Notes: generated by a model not told the origin, from the letters alone. Counted from the first letter of the stretch, positions 13,790-27,777 are shown. The stretch: 64,000 nucleotides of DNA from Todiramphus chloris collaris (GCA_025345505.1 JANVCC010000018.1:8834998-8898997), one strand, 5' to 3'. Made by a program: numbers and translations.

Positions 13790-16700
13790 AAATCTGAAAA
13801 CTGCATCCTTTATTTCATTTTAAATTTATGAAGTTTAGCCTTTAAAATGACATGGTTTATCTTCAAACACAAATGAAAACTGAAGTGTTTCTGATAACTG
13901 GGTTGAAATAGATGTACCTAAACTAATGCTGCCCTATATTTTATCATCTTCACACCTTTATTCATTGCAGACAGCACCCTAAACATTCTTGTGTCTGAAA
14001 TCTTCACTGCATGCTGTGTAGGAACACAATTCAGCGCTGATCAGTGACAGTACTTTGTAACTTGAAAATTTTTCCCCAATTCATAATTTGCAGTAGAAGT
14101 CCTTTTACAAGTTGAGCAGATAGTAAAATACTTCTGGAGCTTGTGAATCAGTGCAGGGATGGACTTGACTGCCTTGACCACAGCCTGCCTTCGTGAGCAA
14201 TGGAGCTGGATGGGAGGTTCCCCTCGCTTCCAGCAGCTGGGAGAGGCATGGTGCTGGTGACTGTGAACCTCCTCCAGTGGTACAACCTGTCTGTAGCTGG
14301 TCTTTGTGGTGGGGCAACCTGCACCTAATTTGTAGACCTATTCCAGCATAACATACCCATCAGCGAGAAAGCCCACGGCCCTTCTTTTTCTGAATGTGAG
14401 GAATTAATAGGAGATGAGCATTCCATCTGGATTCCCAGATGACCTCATTGAGATCCCCGTTAAATGGTGTTGGGTTCCCCTCTGGCATCAGCAGCCACTG
14501 AGTGTCTTGTTTGCTTTCAGAAGGCAGGAAATCTCCCATCTTGGGATCCTCTCGGACAGGATGGATGATTCACTCAGTGCTTCACTGCCCCTTCCTCAGG
14601 CTACAGCTGGGGACTTTAAATAGAAAACTGTCTCAGACAGACTGCACTGGGGAAACCCTTTTATGACCCAGAATATACTCTCCATACAGTATCTGTTTCA
14701 TTGTCAGGGGTGCAGACTTCCTGAGCTCCGTCCCCTCTCCCTGGCCTCCGGCCATCTGACGTCAGCAGTATTTCCTTGCATGCCTGGGATGCTTGAAATT
14801 GTTGGGGCTTAGCTGAGAAACAGAAAGGGTTAGGGGAAACAAGGGTAAGATTCAGTTTTCTTTTGGATAGGAGGAATTTACTACCGGACACCACTTTGTT
14901 ATTCACCAACTGTGTTTACTTCGCATTTTGCCACAGTTCACTTGATTTCTCGGAATGCTGAAGTCTCTGAAGCAGATGTTTCCTGCACAGATCCTGCTCT
15001 GTAAGAACTGGCGAGGCAGAAGATGCCCCAGTAAAAATGTGACTGCTTAGTTTTGGTCTGTTGTGTTGTTTGCAAAATATCTGAGGGCGAGAGACGACAG
15101 AGGTAGCAGCATGAGTGCTACCAGGCAGGTGAGAGCATCCTTGGTGTGGGCATAGAGATGGGCAGCCCATTGTCTTCCCTCCACCACCAAGAGCCCTCAG
15201 ACTTTGTATGGAGTGTTAGGTTTCATCTGCAGTACTCCCAGGATGAGGGTCTGTCTTCTAGAGGGAATTAGACTGATATTTTCCCTACCCAGATTACTGA
15301 AGTTAGATAATTTGGATCATATCTGATTTAGAAAATTAAGTAGGACCAAGGCACAGGCCTGGATCCTTCTAGGTCAATAGGATGTCAGCTTCATTGCTGG
15401 ATGATTTGTGTCCTTAAACCATTTAACACTCAGAAACAACTGCTGGGATGAACTATGGACTGTTCCCACCAGGCAGTTTCTCTGTGTCTACCCTGGATTT
15501 AGGACAAGAGCGTAGCCATTCCAGGGCAGGTGGCCTCATGGTGTCCCACTCTGCACAATGGAGTAGAACAGACACCTAGCTGGAAAGAGGAGTGAGGCTT
15601 GTGAACTGCTGAGTGTGTAGAGCAGCAAAGATGGCATGCACCCGGGACCTGCCGGGTACTAGACACAATTTGAGTTATATCAGAAAAGTAAAAGATCTAA
15701 TACAGACCACAGGGCTGTGGTCAAAATAAGTACTTTAGAAATAAGAGAAGAACATTTGAATTGCCACCCGTTGGCTAGCATGTCCTGGAAGCAATGTGGC
15801 TGGCCAGCAGTGAGAAGGCAGAACACAGCCAGCTGAAAGGTCTCAGTTGTTCTTGGATTAAGAATATCTTCCATGAATACAGATTTCTAACACAATAGAA
15901 TGGAGATGGAAACCAATCTTGGGATGAAGGTGGGGGAAACAGCCTGGCCTGGCCCTAACCCTGCATCCTCTGCAGCTCTAATGACTCTTATAACTGCAAC
16001 AATGAAAGCCTACTTACGGTCCTGGCAGTCACGGTGCTGGCGGAAGACCAAAGGACAAATGTGTCTGCAAGAAGCAGGCATTGATTCAGACCAACAACTG
16101 GTCTGCAATAATCATTCCATAAGGTTTTTCAGTGCTAGCTGGGCAGAGTCAATGGCTGGGTGGACACAGGTGTAGGTCTAGGAAAGGCTCTGTCCCTGAG
16201 GAGGGATTTCTTGGAGCCTGCTGGGCCTCAGCCCCAGAGAAATACACTTCAAGATGATAGTCTGTAAAAAGGGCTCCTTTTCCAGCCAGGTTTGTAAAGA
16301 GATGTCTAATCTCTTAGACTAATTGAGCAAAATCTTCAGCCCATCACAGTGCTATTGCTGCCACCAGACACCAGTGACCAGTGCCTACACATCTCAGAGG
16401 AAAGCGAAACCAGACTAAACAGCAGGATCTGCTCCTAGCAGTCTGAGAGACTTTTCTTCCTCTCTTGACAGTTCATGCCTTCCTCGTAGCATCAGACCCT
16501 GGCAGTAACACAGGATCAACAGTTTACTCCAATCTGCCACCTCTTAAATACTTACTGCCTTGCTGGCATTACCTCATCTCCCAGGAAGGATGCCTTGGAG
16601 CCCCAGTCTCTTGCCTGCACTTTGTCACTCTCCAGAAGGAAAGAGCAAGCAGCAGGTTGAGCCCCATAGCGAGGAGGAGCAATGTGCTGAAACAGCCTCG

Positions 16701-18819
16701 TTCTCCTGTGCTGTCATCAGTAACTAAAAGTGAGGTGTAGGAAGCCTGCGGCACTTCTGTTAAGTCAGCAGGACAAAGCAAAGCAGATTTCTATGTGGGA
16801 GCCACTTTTCTCTGCTTTGGAAATGTTTTTTTTTCTGCATCCTGGCTGTTTGCTCTGATTCATGCCCTGCTTTTCCTCCTGTTGCCTCTTTCCTTCCTGT
16901 GTCTCTCTTTCCTCCTCCACCACTGGTGAAAGTATTGTGAGATGGGCCAATATGTGTGGTTCTCTCATGGTTTGTGCTGCCTGAAGTGTCATCCTCCTTT
17001 TATCAGCTCATCACAGACATTTCAGCTCTGACTCATCAGCACAGAGCCGTCCAGACAGTCAGCAACAGCACCATGGGGACTCACACTCAGGTAGTGCCAA
17101 GGAAGTTTGAGTATTAGCTTGGTTAATCAGCATTAGGAAATAAACCATTGGGCAAGAGATGACCGAGACAATATTTTCCATGCAAGCAAAGTTTTCCACC
17201 ATCAGTTTCTTAGATGAAAGGCAGGAATTGCTTTCAAACAGATTGTAGGGCACAGGTCAACACAAATGATCTGTTTGTAACTTCTGCTGTCAAAACAGTA
17301 TATGTATATAGATCTCAAACAGCCTTGTAATCCGTGGTTATCTTTTCTATGTTTGTTTTCCATCTGAGACCTTAAATGGCTTCTCAGATCATGCCACAGC
17401 ACAGTGGACACGGTCTATCTCCTGAGTGCTGATTGGTGATTAAACTCGTGGCCTTCCACACCACCACTCCTGCTGCTCCTCTCTCTGCTTCAGCCTGGGG
17501 AAACACCCAGATCGGAATCTCTGCCTTTCACTGGCATTACAGGATAATTCTGGGATCCCAAGTGGTATTTTGGGAGTAAGGGAAGGGAGCCCCTCTCTGA
17601 CTGGTTAAGCTGGTGACATCATGGTATTGAAATGCCTACTAATGATGTGCTAAACCAAAAGTCACAGTGTGAGATGGTCCTTCAGGGACAGTGGCAAATG
17701 AATTTCAAAGGTGACCTGCTGTAGGTACTCTGAGCTCCTAGCTGAACTAGATAGGTGCACAACACCATGCTCCTATTTCTAGGAATGCTTATTGCCAACC
17801 TTCTATCCATCCAAGAAATGTTCCTGCACAGTCATTGACGTCATTTGGTACAGCAGCATAACACAAGGTGACGTTAACGCATTGAGATACACCAGGGATA
17901 CAAGAAGTCAGACAACACGGTGTTTACATGTCATAGATAACATCTTATGATGAAAGGACATCAGCTTGGTCATCATATTACATAATGAGGTGTTTACAGG
18001 CCCAGGGAAGATAGTCCACCACCTAGTTTTGACCATGGCAATACTCACTAGCACCTGCCTTCAGGGCATCATCAGTGTTACTGATACTAATATTATTGGA
18101 GGTAGACATTAGTAGTTATTACAAGAGTTCACAAGTATACCAAACAGAGGGATTAGAGGAAACAGAGGAATAGAACATGTATATCCATGAGCCAACGTTG
18201 AGATTGACCTGTTGGCATCATCTGTGAAAGTGTCAGCGACTGTGCTTTCCCTTCCATTGCAGACTGCTGTGCACACGGCAAACACAGCTCTGGGACAGAA
18301 GCAGATTGTGGCAGTGCCAAGAGATGCCCAGCACCTCTGTTCCATCACAAATAACTGAATACTTGCTCTTAGTTGTGACATGGGCAATGAAGTTTATTCC
18401 CCTTTCATTGCCCTATTCAGCAGAGCAAGTTCCAGCTGGGGATGTGGAGACAATTTGTCTTCACTCTCCTGGCTTGGTGGCACAGGAAGGTCACTACCCT
18501 ATTTCACCTCCTCAGGTACCACTGGGGATGGAGCTTTGTCCAGATCTGCTGGGTCTGTCATGACTGGCAAGCCAAAGGCAGCACCTACTGAGTTCCTATT
18601 ACTTACTTGCAAAGAAAAAGATATGTCTATGTGCAAAATACATCCTTGTTTTGGGAAGGTCCTGTTACAGGGATAGTTCGCATACCTCACATTTCATTTC
18701 TCCCAATGAGATAAGGGTGTTCTCAGGTGAGAGGTGGCCATACAAGGAGGACACTAACAGGAGTTTTAGGAGATTATTCTTCAACTGCTGTGTCTGCCAG
18801 AGAGTGCCACAGGCATGCC

Positions 18820-18895
18820 CCTTAATCTCCTTCCCTTAATCCTCCCAGCCCATAAATAGGTATAACAATAATGTTATCTCCCGCTTTCTACTTAC
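18820..18895 (+). mobile_element. Possible MIR-like SINE relic
   Basis: The order CTTAATCTCCTTCCC, CTCCCAGCCCATAAATAGG, TATAACAATAATG, CTACTTACCTTGCC resembles the middle of MIR/CORE-SINE elements, whose consensus runs CTTAACCTCTCTG, TTTCCTCATCTGTAAAATGG, GATAATAATAGTACC, CTACCTCATAGGG. The match is patchy and many positions differ, as expected for an element active before birds arose. It could also be a chance likeness of A/T-rich words. No 5' tRNA-like head was recognised. Confidence 0.3.
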
Positions 18896-19509
18896 CTTGC
18901 CTGTGTAGATTGCAGGCTGTCTAATGCTATGTATTTTTTCGTGGCAAACACAAAAAGAGTAATGCATTAGTGCTCCTAGCAGAGACTATAATGTCAGCAA
19001 ATAGGAATAATCTTGTGATCTGAGAAACCCAAGATAGGTTCAGGCAGACAGGAGAGGGGACAGCAGAAACCCAGCCTGCACCAGCACTCCCCTCTCTAAA
19101 ATGAATCTCGCCTCCACCCCTCCAGGTGCCCATGTTGATTCCTGTCTGATCTCATTCTGTTACTTTTCTGTTCATCATCCCTTTTCTATCTTGATTACAA
19201 CTTCATGTTGGAAACAAGATCTGGTACAACTATGAAAAATATGAGGACAGCTTCTCTGGTGGAATAAACTGACTCTGCTGAAGTGAAGCAGAGTATACCT
19301 ACATATACCCTCAAAATTGCTGGCCCCTAACATCAATATTTATTAATTTCTGTGCCAGGAATGATAACAGCAGGTTTCGATGTGGTGAAAAGCAAATATT
19401 GATCTGTTTGCTTAAAAATCAGATTAGGCCATGTCCATAGGTAAATATTCCTGCTAGCAAGTAGAGGAGAGGTTGTTTTCCCTTCCCCCTTCCCAAAGGC
19501 AGACAACTG

Positions 19510-19524
19510 AAAAAAAAAAAAAAA
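19510..19524. repeat. Poly(A) tract, A15
   Basis: Fifteen A following GACAACTG. There is no AATAAA in the bases before it, so a retrocopy origin is not supported. Confidence 0.75.
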
Positions 19525-22080
19525 GACCAAAACCAAACATTTGATACCTAGTGAGTCTTTAATTAAGGAGGTACCAAACCTAAGGGAAACACAAACCCTG
19601 GGGAGCTGCCAAGTCACTGTTTTGGTAGTTTTGTGGCACGGAGCACAGCTCATAAGGACAACCACCCATTAGTGCCTTTGCTCCTTCTTGGCAGGGACAA
19701 AATGCTCCTGGGAAAAAAAATAAAAGATCAAAACTCTTTATGAGCAGGAGCAAAGGTACACAAAAAAAATCTGACATTTCACATTTTAGTCTTAAGTTGG
19801 CCCCTCAGCTCTGCTGCTACAAGATGATCAACCCCATCACTGCCATGTCTTCCCCTTTTTCCCTGGATGCCTCACATGGAGATAAAAACATCATCCCAAA
19901 TTCAGCCTGGAAGGACCCCTTCACTCAGCGTCTCTGTCATTTTTGGCTGTGTAGCAATCTCCTGCCAGCATGCAGAAATCCACACCAAGGCCTCCCTGAA
20001 TCCATCACAAGATGGGTGCAGGGTGGTGGGAGAGCTGTGGGCTGAAGGCACAGTCAGGACTCCCAGATGGCACATGTCTCGGCAGTGAACCCCTCATGTC
20101 TGCGCAGCGCAAGCTCAGCTTGGTAGGAGCCAGCCTGCCTGACGAGCACTTGGAGTGCTCTAAGGGTTACTGAAGTGAAAGCTTGCTCAGGAATCTGCCA
20201 AACATTGAATCTGCCCAGGGCATAGCTACCTACTTTTTGTACTTGGTGCTGATTTTTGCACTGCTGCTTATTTCCAACCCAGCACAAAATGCCTTCAGAC
20301 CTGATGCCACACGCCTCTGTTTCCACCTCCATAGGACTGAGGAGATATCAGTCTCTTGGCTTCTTGAGGAGGTGGTTCCGAGTTCCCAATAGCTACAGAA
20401 AACCTCTCCATCATGCCCCTTGGTCACAGAGCAGACTCTCTTCACCTCTGTCACTCACCATGGCAGCCCAGTAGTGGACGAGCAGGCAGGACATATCCAC
20501 ACTTTGAAATCTTCTTATGCAGGGCTTGGTTACCCATCAGGGGTGGTTTGATCCCACTTGACAGTGATGAAAGTCTGAATTAGGATACGAACATCCAGTT
20601 CAAGGGAGTGCAATTAATTCAAATAGGCTGCTAAATATCTCAGCAGCCTTCAACTCGCCACAGCAGGTAGCAAGCCACTCTTGTGAACATCTTCTCTGCA
20701 AATCAAACAAGCCTCTTGCTTTTATTCCGCTCATTTTCCTTTCCAGTATGGAGGAAATCTACCAGAACTGGAGGCAAATTTACAAGCTCAGTTTAGTTAT
20801 GTTGAGGGACCAAATTCAGCTTTAAGTCATCTTCTCACTCCAGAAATCAAGACAGGAGTATAGTCAGAGGTTTGCTATTCAGAGCCACCCCAAGGCTGCT
20901 CTACAGCCACTTGGTCTAGTCCCAGAGGGACTGGTTCCCTGTCAGGTGAAGGAATGGAGATGTCTCTCACAAAAAGGAGGGACTCACGCAAAAGAGGGTA
21001 ACCCAAATTGTGAGCACTGAACACTTGCCACAGCTGGAAATAGCTCTTCGCTGGTGCATCTTGTATGCGTTGCTAGTGGGAATTGACTTACTCAGCGTTC
21101 AGATGTGTGAAACCTGTGCACAGCAACACAAGAGCAGAGATACCCTATTTACTGGGTGGTACAGCCACGTTGACACCCTCTGCTCCTCTCCTGCTCCTCC
21201 TGGGAGAAGGCTGCACAAGCACCAAAAGTCTGACTTGCTTCTGCCTCTGTTCCCAAGATTAAAGGTAGTTAAAATGCAAGTGATCCATTTGTAATTCTTG
21301 AGGAAGCAACTGAAGGATGCTTCATTTTCTTCTCTTCTCCGAGTAAGGTCTGTGGTGTTCTTGTTTTAGCCTATAAATGCTCTAGTGTGGATTGGGTTTC
21401 TCTTAGCACACCACCTACCATACTGGAGATCTCATCTGAGACAGAAACAATTAGGGCATAGCCAAAATAAGCAGCATCTTTAATCGGGTATTTCCCCTGG
21501 TTGCTCCATCTCTGCCTGTAGAGAGCGGCACTTAACCCAGCAGTAGATGGGGTAAGCAAAGGGTTATTTCTTTCACCAGCACACCGGGAAAGATGCTAAT
21601 TTCTCCCTTAGAGGCTTTCTCAATGAGTAGTCGCTTGTTTCTCATCTCCCAGACCACATATTATTTTACAAGTTCACATTAAAAAAGGTTAATGGGGGAA
21701 GTAAGCACTGACAGTCATGTTCACTCCCCCAGAGTGATCCACTGCGTTGCCATAATTCAGCCCAGCGTAAAGCGCCATATAACAGTGATACCTACACAAG
21801 CTGTCCTCAAAATTTATTTTATTCCTTTTTTTTTTTTTTCTTTCAGCAGAACTCTTTTTTTCCTTGACCCTTCTTTGGATGAACTTTGCCTTGAATAAAC
21901 AGCAACATCTGGAATTCAGCAAAACACACCATAAAGGGAATAATATGTCCACAGCAGTTTTGCTGAAAAGGACAAACCCATTTATTACTCAAACGAAAAG
22001 TTACGATTGCTAAATGTCAGATGAAATTAGATTAAAAAAATGAATCCTCTGTGTGTGTCCTTTGTGTCCTTGCCAGCTCA

Positions 22081-22200
22081 GTGTGCGGAGAAAGCTGCCC
22101 CTCCGTTATCGCCGTTCTTTCTTCTTTCCAGCTTTGTTGAAAGTCTGCGAGGACTTGCTAATTGCAGACACAGGCGATCAATTTGGTTACCTTTACGCTG
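22081..22200. other. CpG-retaining unique segment
   Basis: By eye this 120 bp contains seven CpG dinucleotides, while the surrounding kilobases contain very few. It includes the words GCTAATTGCAG and GATCAATTTGG, which look like homeodomain-type TAAT/ATCAAT sites, and a pyrimidine run ending in TTCTTTCCAG. Frames through it are short and unlike known proteins. It may be a conserved regulatory element or an unrecognised exon part. Only cross-species comparison would decide, so confidence in any function is low. Confidence 0.2.
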
Positions 22201-23117
22201 GGAAAGAGTTGCAGGCAGTGCTTTTTCCTCTCAGATAAGGAAAATATAGAAGACAGAGTGGCTGTGATGGTATCATGCAGTGACTCTAACCAAGTTGTAT
22301 TCTCGAGGCTCCTTATCTTGTTTGGACTGAACTCAGAGGCACAGCATCCTCCAGGCAGAGCTAGCAGGTGAGCTGCTGCTTGGAGGCAATCAGCCACCCC
22401 AGGAACCCCCTGGGGCTGCTGGGGACAGCTGAGGACATGCAGCTAGTGGGGTTGTAATTGGGGTGAAAGCACTGAGCACCTCAGAACGTGAATGACAAAT
22501 GTTGTCTCTCCCTCCCTCCCTCCTCCCAGCTGAGGAGCACGCAGATGCTTTGCGATTGTGAGGGCACACAACACCTGAGCCCCAGGCACGATGCACAGAA
22601 ATAGACTGAATCCATCTCCCTTTGCTTTGTTTTTCAGTGGGTAACTCCTGATTTCTGCGCCAAACTCACTTTCTTCAGAGCTGAGGTCATGAAGTCAGGG
22701 ATCCCATAAATCAACAGGAGCCGAACACATTAATCCAGAAACAGGAGGTCTTCAGCTAGTTGGGCAATTTTTGTCTTAGAAGATTGGTCCAAGGGTTGAA
22801 ACGCTGCCAGTCTAGAGAATAAGCATCACCACAAGGAGTGACTCTCTGTGTATTTTCATTTTGTACAAGGAAGCATTTTGGGGTTTTGCAGCACAAAAAC
22901 AAAATTAGGGAGGTGAGAAAAAGATTGGATTTATTTGCATGAGGCTGGGGTGGGCTCTGCTTCGATCCCTGTTTCTTCCAAACAGTTCATAGCTGATTCC
23001 AGATGTATTTCTGATGGCCAGATCCACCAAGAGGCAAAACCCTCTCATCCCTGATGACACTGCTGTACCTGGGATCAGCCAGAACTTTTAAGCATATGTG
23101 ACTCTCTTAATTACACC

Positions 23118-23641
23118 AGTGAGTTCAAAATTGTGTGTTCAGCTCTGGGGCCCCCAGCGTAAGAAAGACATGGACCTGCTGGAGCAGGTACAGAGGCGTG
23201 CCACAGAGATGATCAGGGGGCTGGAGCACCTCTCCTATGAGGACAGGCTGAGAGAGTTGGGGTTGTTCAGCCTGGAGAAGAGAAGGCTTGGGGACACCTT
23301 ATTGTGGCCTTCCAGTACTTACAGGGGGCCTACAGGAAAGGTGGGGAGGGACTCTTCATCAGAGAGTGTAGTGATAGGATGAGGGATAATGGCATTAAAC
23401 CCAAAGAGGGTAGATTTAGATTAGATATAGGAAGAAATTCTTTACTGTGAGGTTGGTGAAGCACTGGAACAGGTTGCCCAGAGAAGTTGTGAATACCCCT
23501 TTCCTGGAAGAGTTCAAGGATAGGTTGGATGGGACTTTGAGCAATACGGTCTGATGGGACATGTTCCTGTCCATTGCAGGGGGGTTGGAACTAGATGATC
23601 TTTAAGGTCCCTTCCAACCCAAACCATTCCATGATGCTGTG
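23118..23641 (+). mobile_element. CR1 LINE, 5'-truncated copy
   Basis: A 5'-truncated CR1 of about 520 bp. It starts within the C-terminal part of ORF2: GTTCAGCTCTGGGG, then a segment translating to [17 protein letters not shown] and [20 protein letters not shown]. It continues through the 3' untranslated tail with TTGGAACTAGATGATC, GGTCCCTTCCAACCC and AACCATTCCATGATG. The reading frame of the ORF2 remnant is broken by small length changes soon after the EKRRL motif, so nothing functional remains. It is more diverged than the copy at 29.5 kb and lies in the same orientation. The start is approximate because the first 40 bp are degraded. Confidence 0.93.
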
Positions 23642-26600
23642 ACTATGATTCCTGGCTCCATCAAGCAGTTCATGCTATTAAGCTGCAGCAACATTATTTT
23701 TGGCCCAGATCAAACTGCAGGTAACATTGTCCTCTTCAGAAGCACTGGACCTGCACCTATAGTTAAGACCTGGGCTATGGGGGTGATGCTGTGGCCTTCT
23801 GCTCTCTTTTTCCTGTCCTTTCACAGCGCTGGTGATGTACAGAGTCTCCTATCGCTTGTGAAATCAACACCTAAACAGATTCCAGACAAGTTAATGTATT
23901 AGTAGATGGCATTTTGAGTAAGTGGCATAATAGTTTATGTAAATAAATGAGAAGCTTTTCCTGTTTCCTCTCCTTCCTCATGGTGAAAACTGAGGTTACA
24001 TCCAAATGAATAAACTCACCCTGAAGGTCCAGATTTGCAGGTTTAGGCCCCAAAACTTGATCACATGTACTGTTAAATTGGAAGCACTGACACAGCATGG
24101 TCTGGGCCACCAGCACTGCCCCCACAGTCCCTGGGGACAGTTCAGGATTGAACAGGGGACAGAGACTATTCCCAGCTGGCCAATTGGATCTGACCAGAAT
24201 GACTGGAGATGTGGAGATGACACGAATGGGCAGACACCTGCCTGAGGCCGGGGAACTGGTCCTGACTGTTCAAATTCACCAGTGAGGACATACCCTAAAA
24301 CTCTGAGTTTCTGTCCTTGGGATAACTGCGACCTGAGAGTAGCCCTGCAGGGCAGAAGTGACATACTCACCTAGTCTTGGGTTATACTTGAAGAAAGCAA
24401 CACCTTAGACCATAGGTAAGTAAAATAACATTAAATATAGTGCTTAACAGCATGAGTTACATATCGGTTAGCCACAACAATCCCATCTCCATGGAGCACG
24501 TAATATTATTTTAGTTACCACAACTACCCAAGGGCGTGCTTGCATAAGACATAATTTCCTGCTACCAGCAGGCCTGAAGTCTCAGCAGAGGATGCAAGGG
24601 ACCCTCCCTTTCCTGGCTGTGGGGGACGCCATCCTGGGGGCATCCCTGCCTGCCAGTTGTTCCAGCAAACAGGTGCCTGGGAAAAGTCAACTCATTTTCC
24701 TCTAGCACATTGTGGCTAGCATCCCCCCTGTTGCAAAGCACAAGCAGCCAAAACTGTGGCTCATGCTCTTCAGCTGCCTGTGTGCTCGGGTTAGGGTGCT
24801 GAGCTGGGCAGTGCCTCTGTCCTGGCTGGCCATCAAGCCACCCCTGCCCACCAGGTCCTACGGCACATTCAGACCTTCTCTTGCCTATTACATTTCCCAT
24901 GCATATCCTTCTCCTCAGCCTGGTGCAGCCACACTGGGCGCTGCCAGGCAGCAGCTCTGCCCCACTGCTGTGTTCCTGTCACTGATGGAAAAATCAGGGC
25001 ACCAGGATGCTGAGCCTCAGCCTGGCCTGGGCTCCCAAGCTGCTTGGGAAATGCATCCGCTTCAGTTCCCCTCTCTCACTTCCTTTGTTTTGACTCTTTT
25101 CAGGGCTATTCTTGCTGAAGACTGGGGATGCTCCTGGATTTTTGGCAGCTGTTCAGGTGGGGGAGTTGTTTTACACCCAGCTCGAATGACGGGATATGCA
25201 TACAGTACCAGCAAAATGTAAATTTTTATAATAGCCTTACATATGAAGACAAGGTTTTACAGCAACAGATATGGAAATGACGTGTCCAGCTGCTGCCTGA
25301 TCCCCTTCTCTAGTTACAGGAATCCTGTTCCTTGCTAAGAAAAAGGAACGCATGTTTTAGATTTTATTTTAAACCAAAATAGACCCAGGATGTAAGTGGG
25401 AGCCTGGATTACTCCCAGTGTCCTTCAGAAAAAAAAAAAAAAAGTCCATGAGATTCCAGTAAGAAGTGAGGAAGCAGACCTTCAATTTCCAATAATAAGC
25501 CTACAGTCCATATAAACATATGGTGCCATTGGGATGGAGATGCTAGGAGATATAAATCTTCAGTGACTAGTCGGCTTCATGCTTGGTATGTGCCTTGCCT
25601 CTACTAACACATCACATCCGTCCAAGGACCACCATAAATTTTACAAGTTTCCCATTCTCTTGATCCTTTTTCTTGCAAGGACCCAGAGGAATGCAGTATT
25701 TACCCCAGTACATGCGGTTCTGCTATTTATAACTCTGGACCTATCACGGTGACTTTTTTTTTTCCCCCTGAAATCTTGGAATAGTTCAAACAAAGGAAAA
25801 ACAAATCATCTTACATTTCTTTTATTTAATGCATTTAGCTACCAAGGCTGAGAATGTGGAAACAATCCCAATAATGTCGTCTCAGATGATACTGAATTCT
25901 CGCAGGCAATTTATCTTTGACCAGGAGGACAGAGATTCAGTATCTGCTGTACCACCTACAGGGAGCCATAAAGAGCCTTGCCTCACAGAAATTAATACCT
26001 GCGTTCCGTCACTCTGCATAAATAAGAGACCAGACCTGGCAATGCCCTCAACTCTGCAGAAAGTCACACGTGATCTGAGTCCCAGCAGTATCACTGTGCC
26101 CACAGCGAAGCTGGGCAAAGGCAAGCGTCTGTCGTTATCCCATCCTTCCACACTCCCACGTTTTCATTTCACTCACCTGTTATATCTGTCACTAAACAAG
26201 AGAGCAGGGGCTTTGCAAAAGGAATCTGCTATATTCCTGGCTTTGGATGGTGCTTTGCACTACAGGAGCCTGTCTCATCCCAGGCAGGGCTCGTTATGGT
26301 AGCACTGCAATGTGAAAAATCGCTATATTTTGCTGTCTTCAACCCTTCCTCTTGCTCACGGACGCACACACATACACATATATGTATCTAGGCTCTCCAG
26401 GACCCCTCAGGAGGCTTGATTCTGGCCTAATTTATGCCAATTTTATAATGAGTAACAAAATTTGCCAAGGTAGAAATTGCTGCTCATTTATATGTGTACA
26501 AGAACTAGGCATCGGACAGACACTGCTGGAGCTTGGTGCATGTGAGTATCCTTTCCAGGAGATGAAGAACAGAAACAGAAAACTCAAACACAGGCATGAG

Positions 26601-27777
26601 AGGCAGGTGCTTTACAAAAGCAGATTTGGAGCAAGCCCTGCACCAGCCCAACCTGCTCTCCCTTCACACCTCAGGCACATGCACATCTGATGCACACTGG
26701 GCACGTTGCTGCTTCTCCTGCACCTGCAAGGAGGCCAGGGAGTGCAAAGAGCAGTGCAAATGCTCAATTGCCATTTATTTCACTTCTGAGTTGGAAGGTA
26801 TTTTTCACAACAGATTTATCTTTACAGCTCTAGGGATGTTTTCTTTTCCCTACTGACACACCATGATTTGTTTATGCCCAGAAGAAGTAAGGACCAGGTC
26901 TGCCCCAAGCTTCCTGGGAGGCACAGGGATATAAGCCAGCTGGAAATTGCTAATGGCTTAAGGAAAATAAGGGGGAAGACTACATCTTGGTAAGATGAAG
27001 ACATTAGGGATTCAAACCGGGCTAGCTGAATCCAGGTAGGAGGTAGAACCTCTGCCTGTAGATATGAGGTGTTCTGTGGAAAAGCAAAGACTTCCTACAG
27101 CCTGATCCTTTACCCCAGGCACTTCCTCCTGGGGAGATCGCATACCCTCTTCCCCTTAGGCAGAGTAAAAGGGCTCCAGTCACCCACTACCAAGATGAGA
27201 ATATCTCCTGAGGTGGCATGAAGGGTTTCCTCCCCTGACTGATCCCATCTTCCCAGCTTCCGGATATGGACCCCCCTGGAGCCATACCAGTAAGACAATG
27301 AGGTGCAAATCACCGGTGAGCCCAGGCTCTTCTGGCACCACTCCAGCTCCTCACCTCAGAGGAGAGATCAGGTAGAGAAGTCCCAGCTCAACACATGGAA
27401 ATCAGTCAGCCACAGTGTGAGGGTCTCATCTTGCTGGCCTGGTATGTACCACTGAGAAGCAGATCCCCATTTACCCCAGTTACACCATTACTGACTGGTT
27501 AGGAACAGATGAGATTTACTCCAGTTGAAACTGAGATATCCCAGCAGCCAAGTTCCTAGTGCTGTAAGAGCAGATCAACTATACAAGGAAATAGGTGAAG
27601 TTTCTGGTCGGGAAAGGAAAGTTGAGCAAAAGTGAGATCGATGCCTTATTGCTGTATTACAGCATACGCTGGGATCTTTTTTCTTCTTTTCTCTGGTGTA
27701 TGAACAGTTTTAGATGGTATGTTTATCTGTAAGAATAAAATTCTGCTTCAGCTCCTTCTGCTTTGTCTGTTTTCCAG
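23642..27777. other. Unannotated DNA, no gene seen
   Basis: No gene recognised. The part 24600-25200 is relatively G+C rich and contains a 169-codon + strand frame and a 112-codon - strand frame overlapping it. Neither shows a domain or plausible splice context, and the region is CpG poor, so both are best explained by base composition. An A15 tract lies at 25429-25443. Confidence 0.5.

Larger units (their letters stand above)
6173..18819. other. Long unannotated stretch, repeat-poor
   Basis: Roughly 12.6 kb in which I recognise no gene, no RNA gene and no interspersed repeat. It holds only simple-sequence tracts, listed separately: an AT-rich run near 7340, T15 near 9032 and C11 near 13779. 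Open frames reach at most about 90 codons and resemble nothing known. The low repeat content is compatible with either old unique DNA or scattered conserved noncoding elements, which cannot be told apart from one sequence. Confidence 0.5.
18896..23117. other. Unannotated DNA, no gene seen
   Basis: No gene or interspersed repeat recognised apart from simple tracts (A15 near 19510, a T-run near 21826). A CpG-richer pocket at about 22081-22200 is listed separately. Frames up to about 110 codons occur on both strands with no recognisable domains. Confidence 0.5.

Noticed and set aside
18896-18972. Minus-strand exon candidate with a perfect CAAG|GTAAGTAG donor and a 77-bp open frame
   Set aside because: The acceptor is weak (poor pyrimidine tract with an AG just inside), and the donor word falls at the edge of a possible MIR-like relic. 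MAG|GTRAGT words are expected several times in 64 kb by chance.
24712-25221. 169-codon open frame on the + strand
   Set aside because: No recognisable domain, an overlapping 112-codon frame on the other strand, locally high G+C, low CpG and no splice or promoter context. Base composition explains it.
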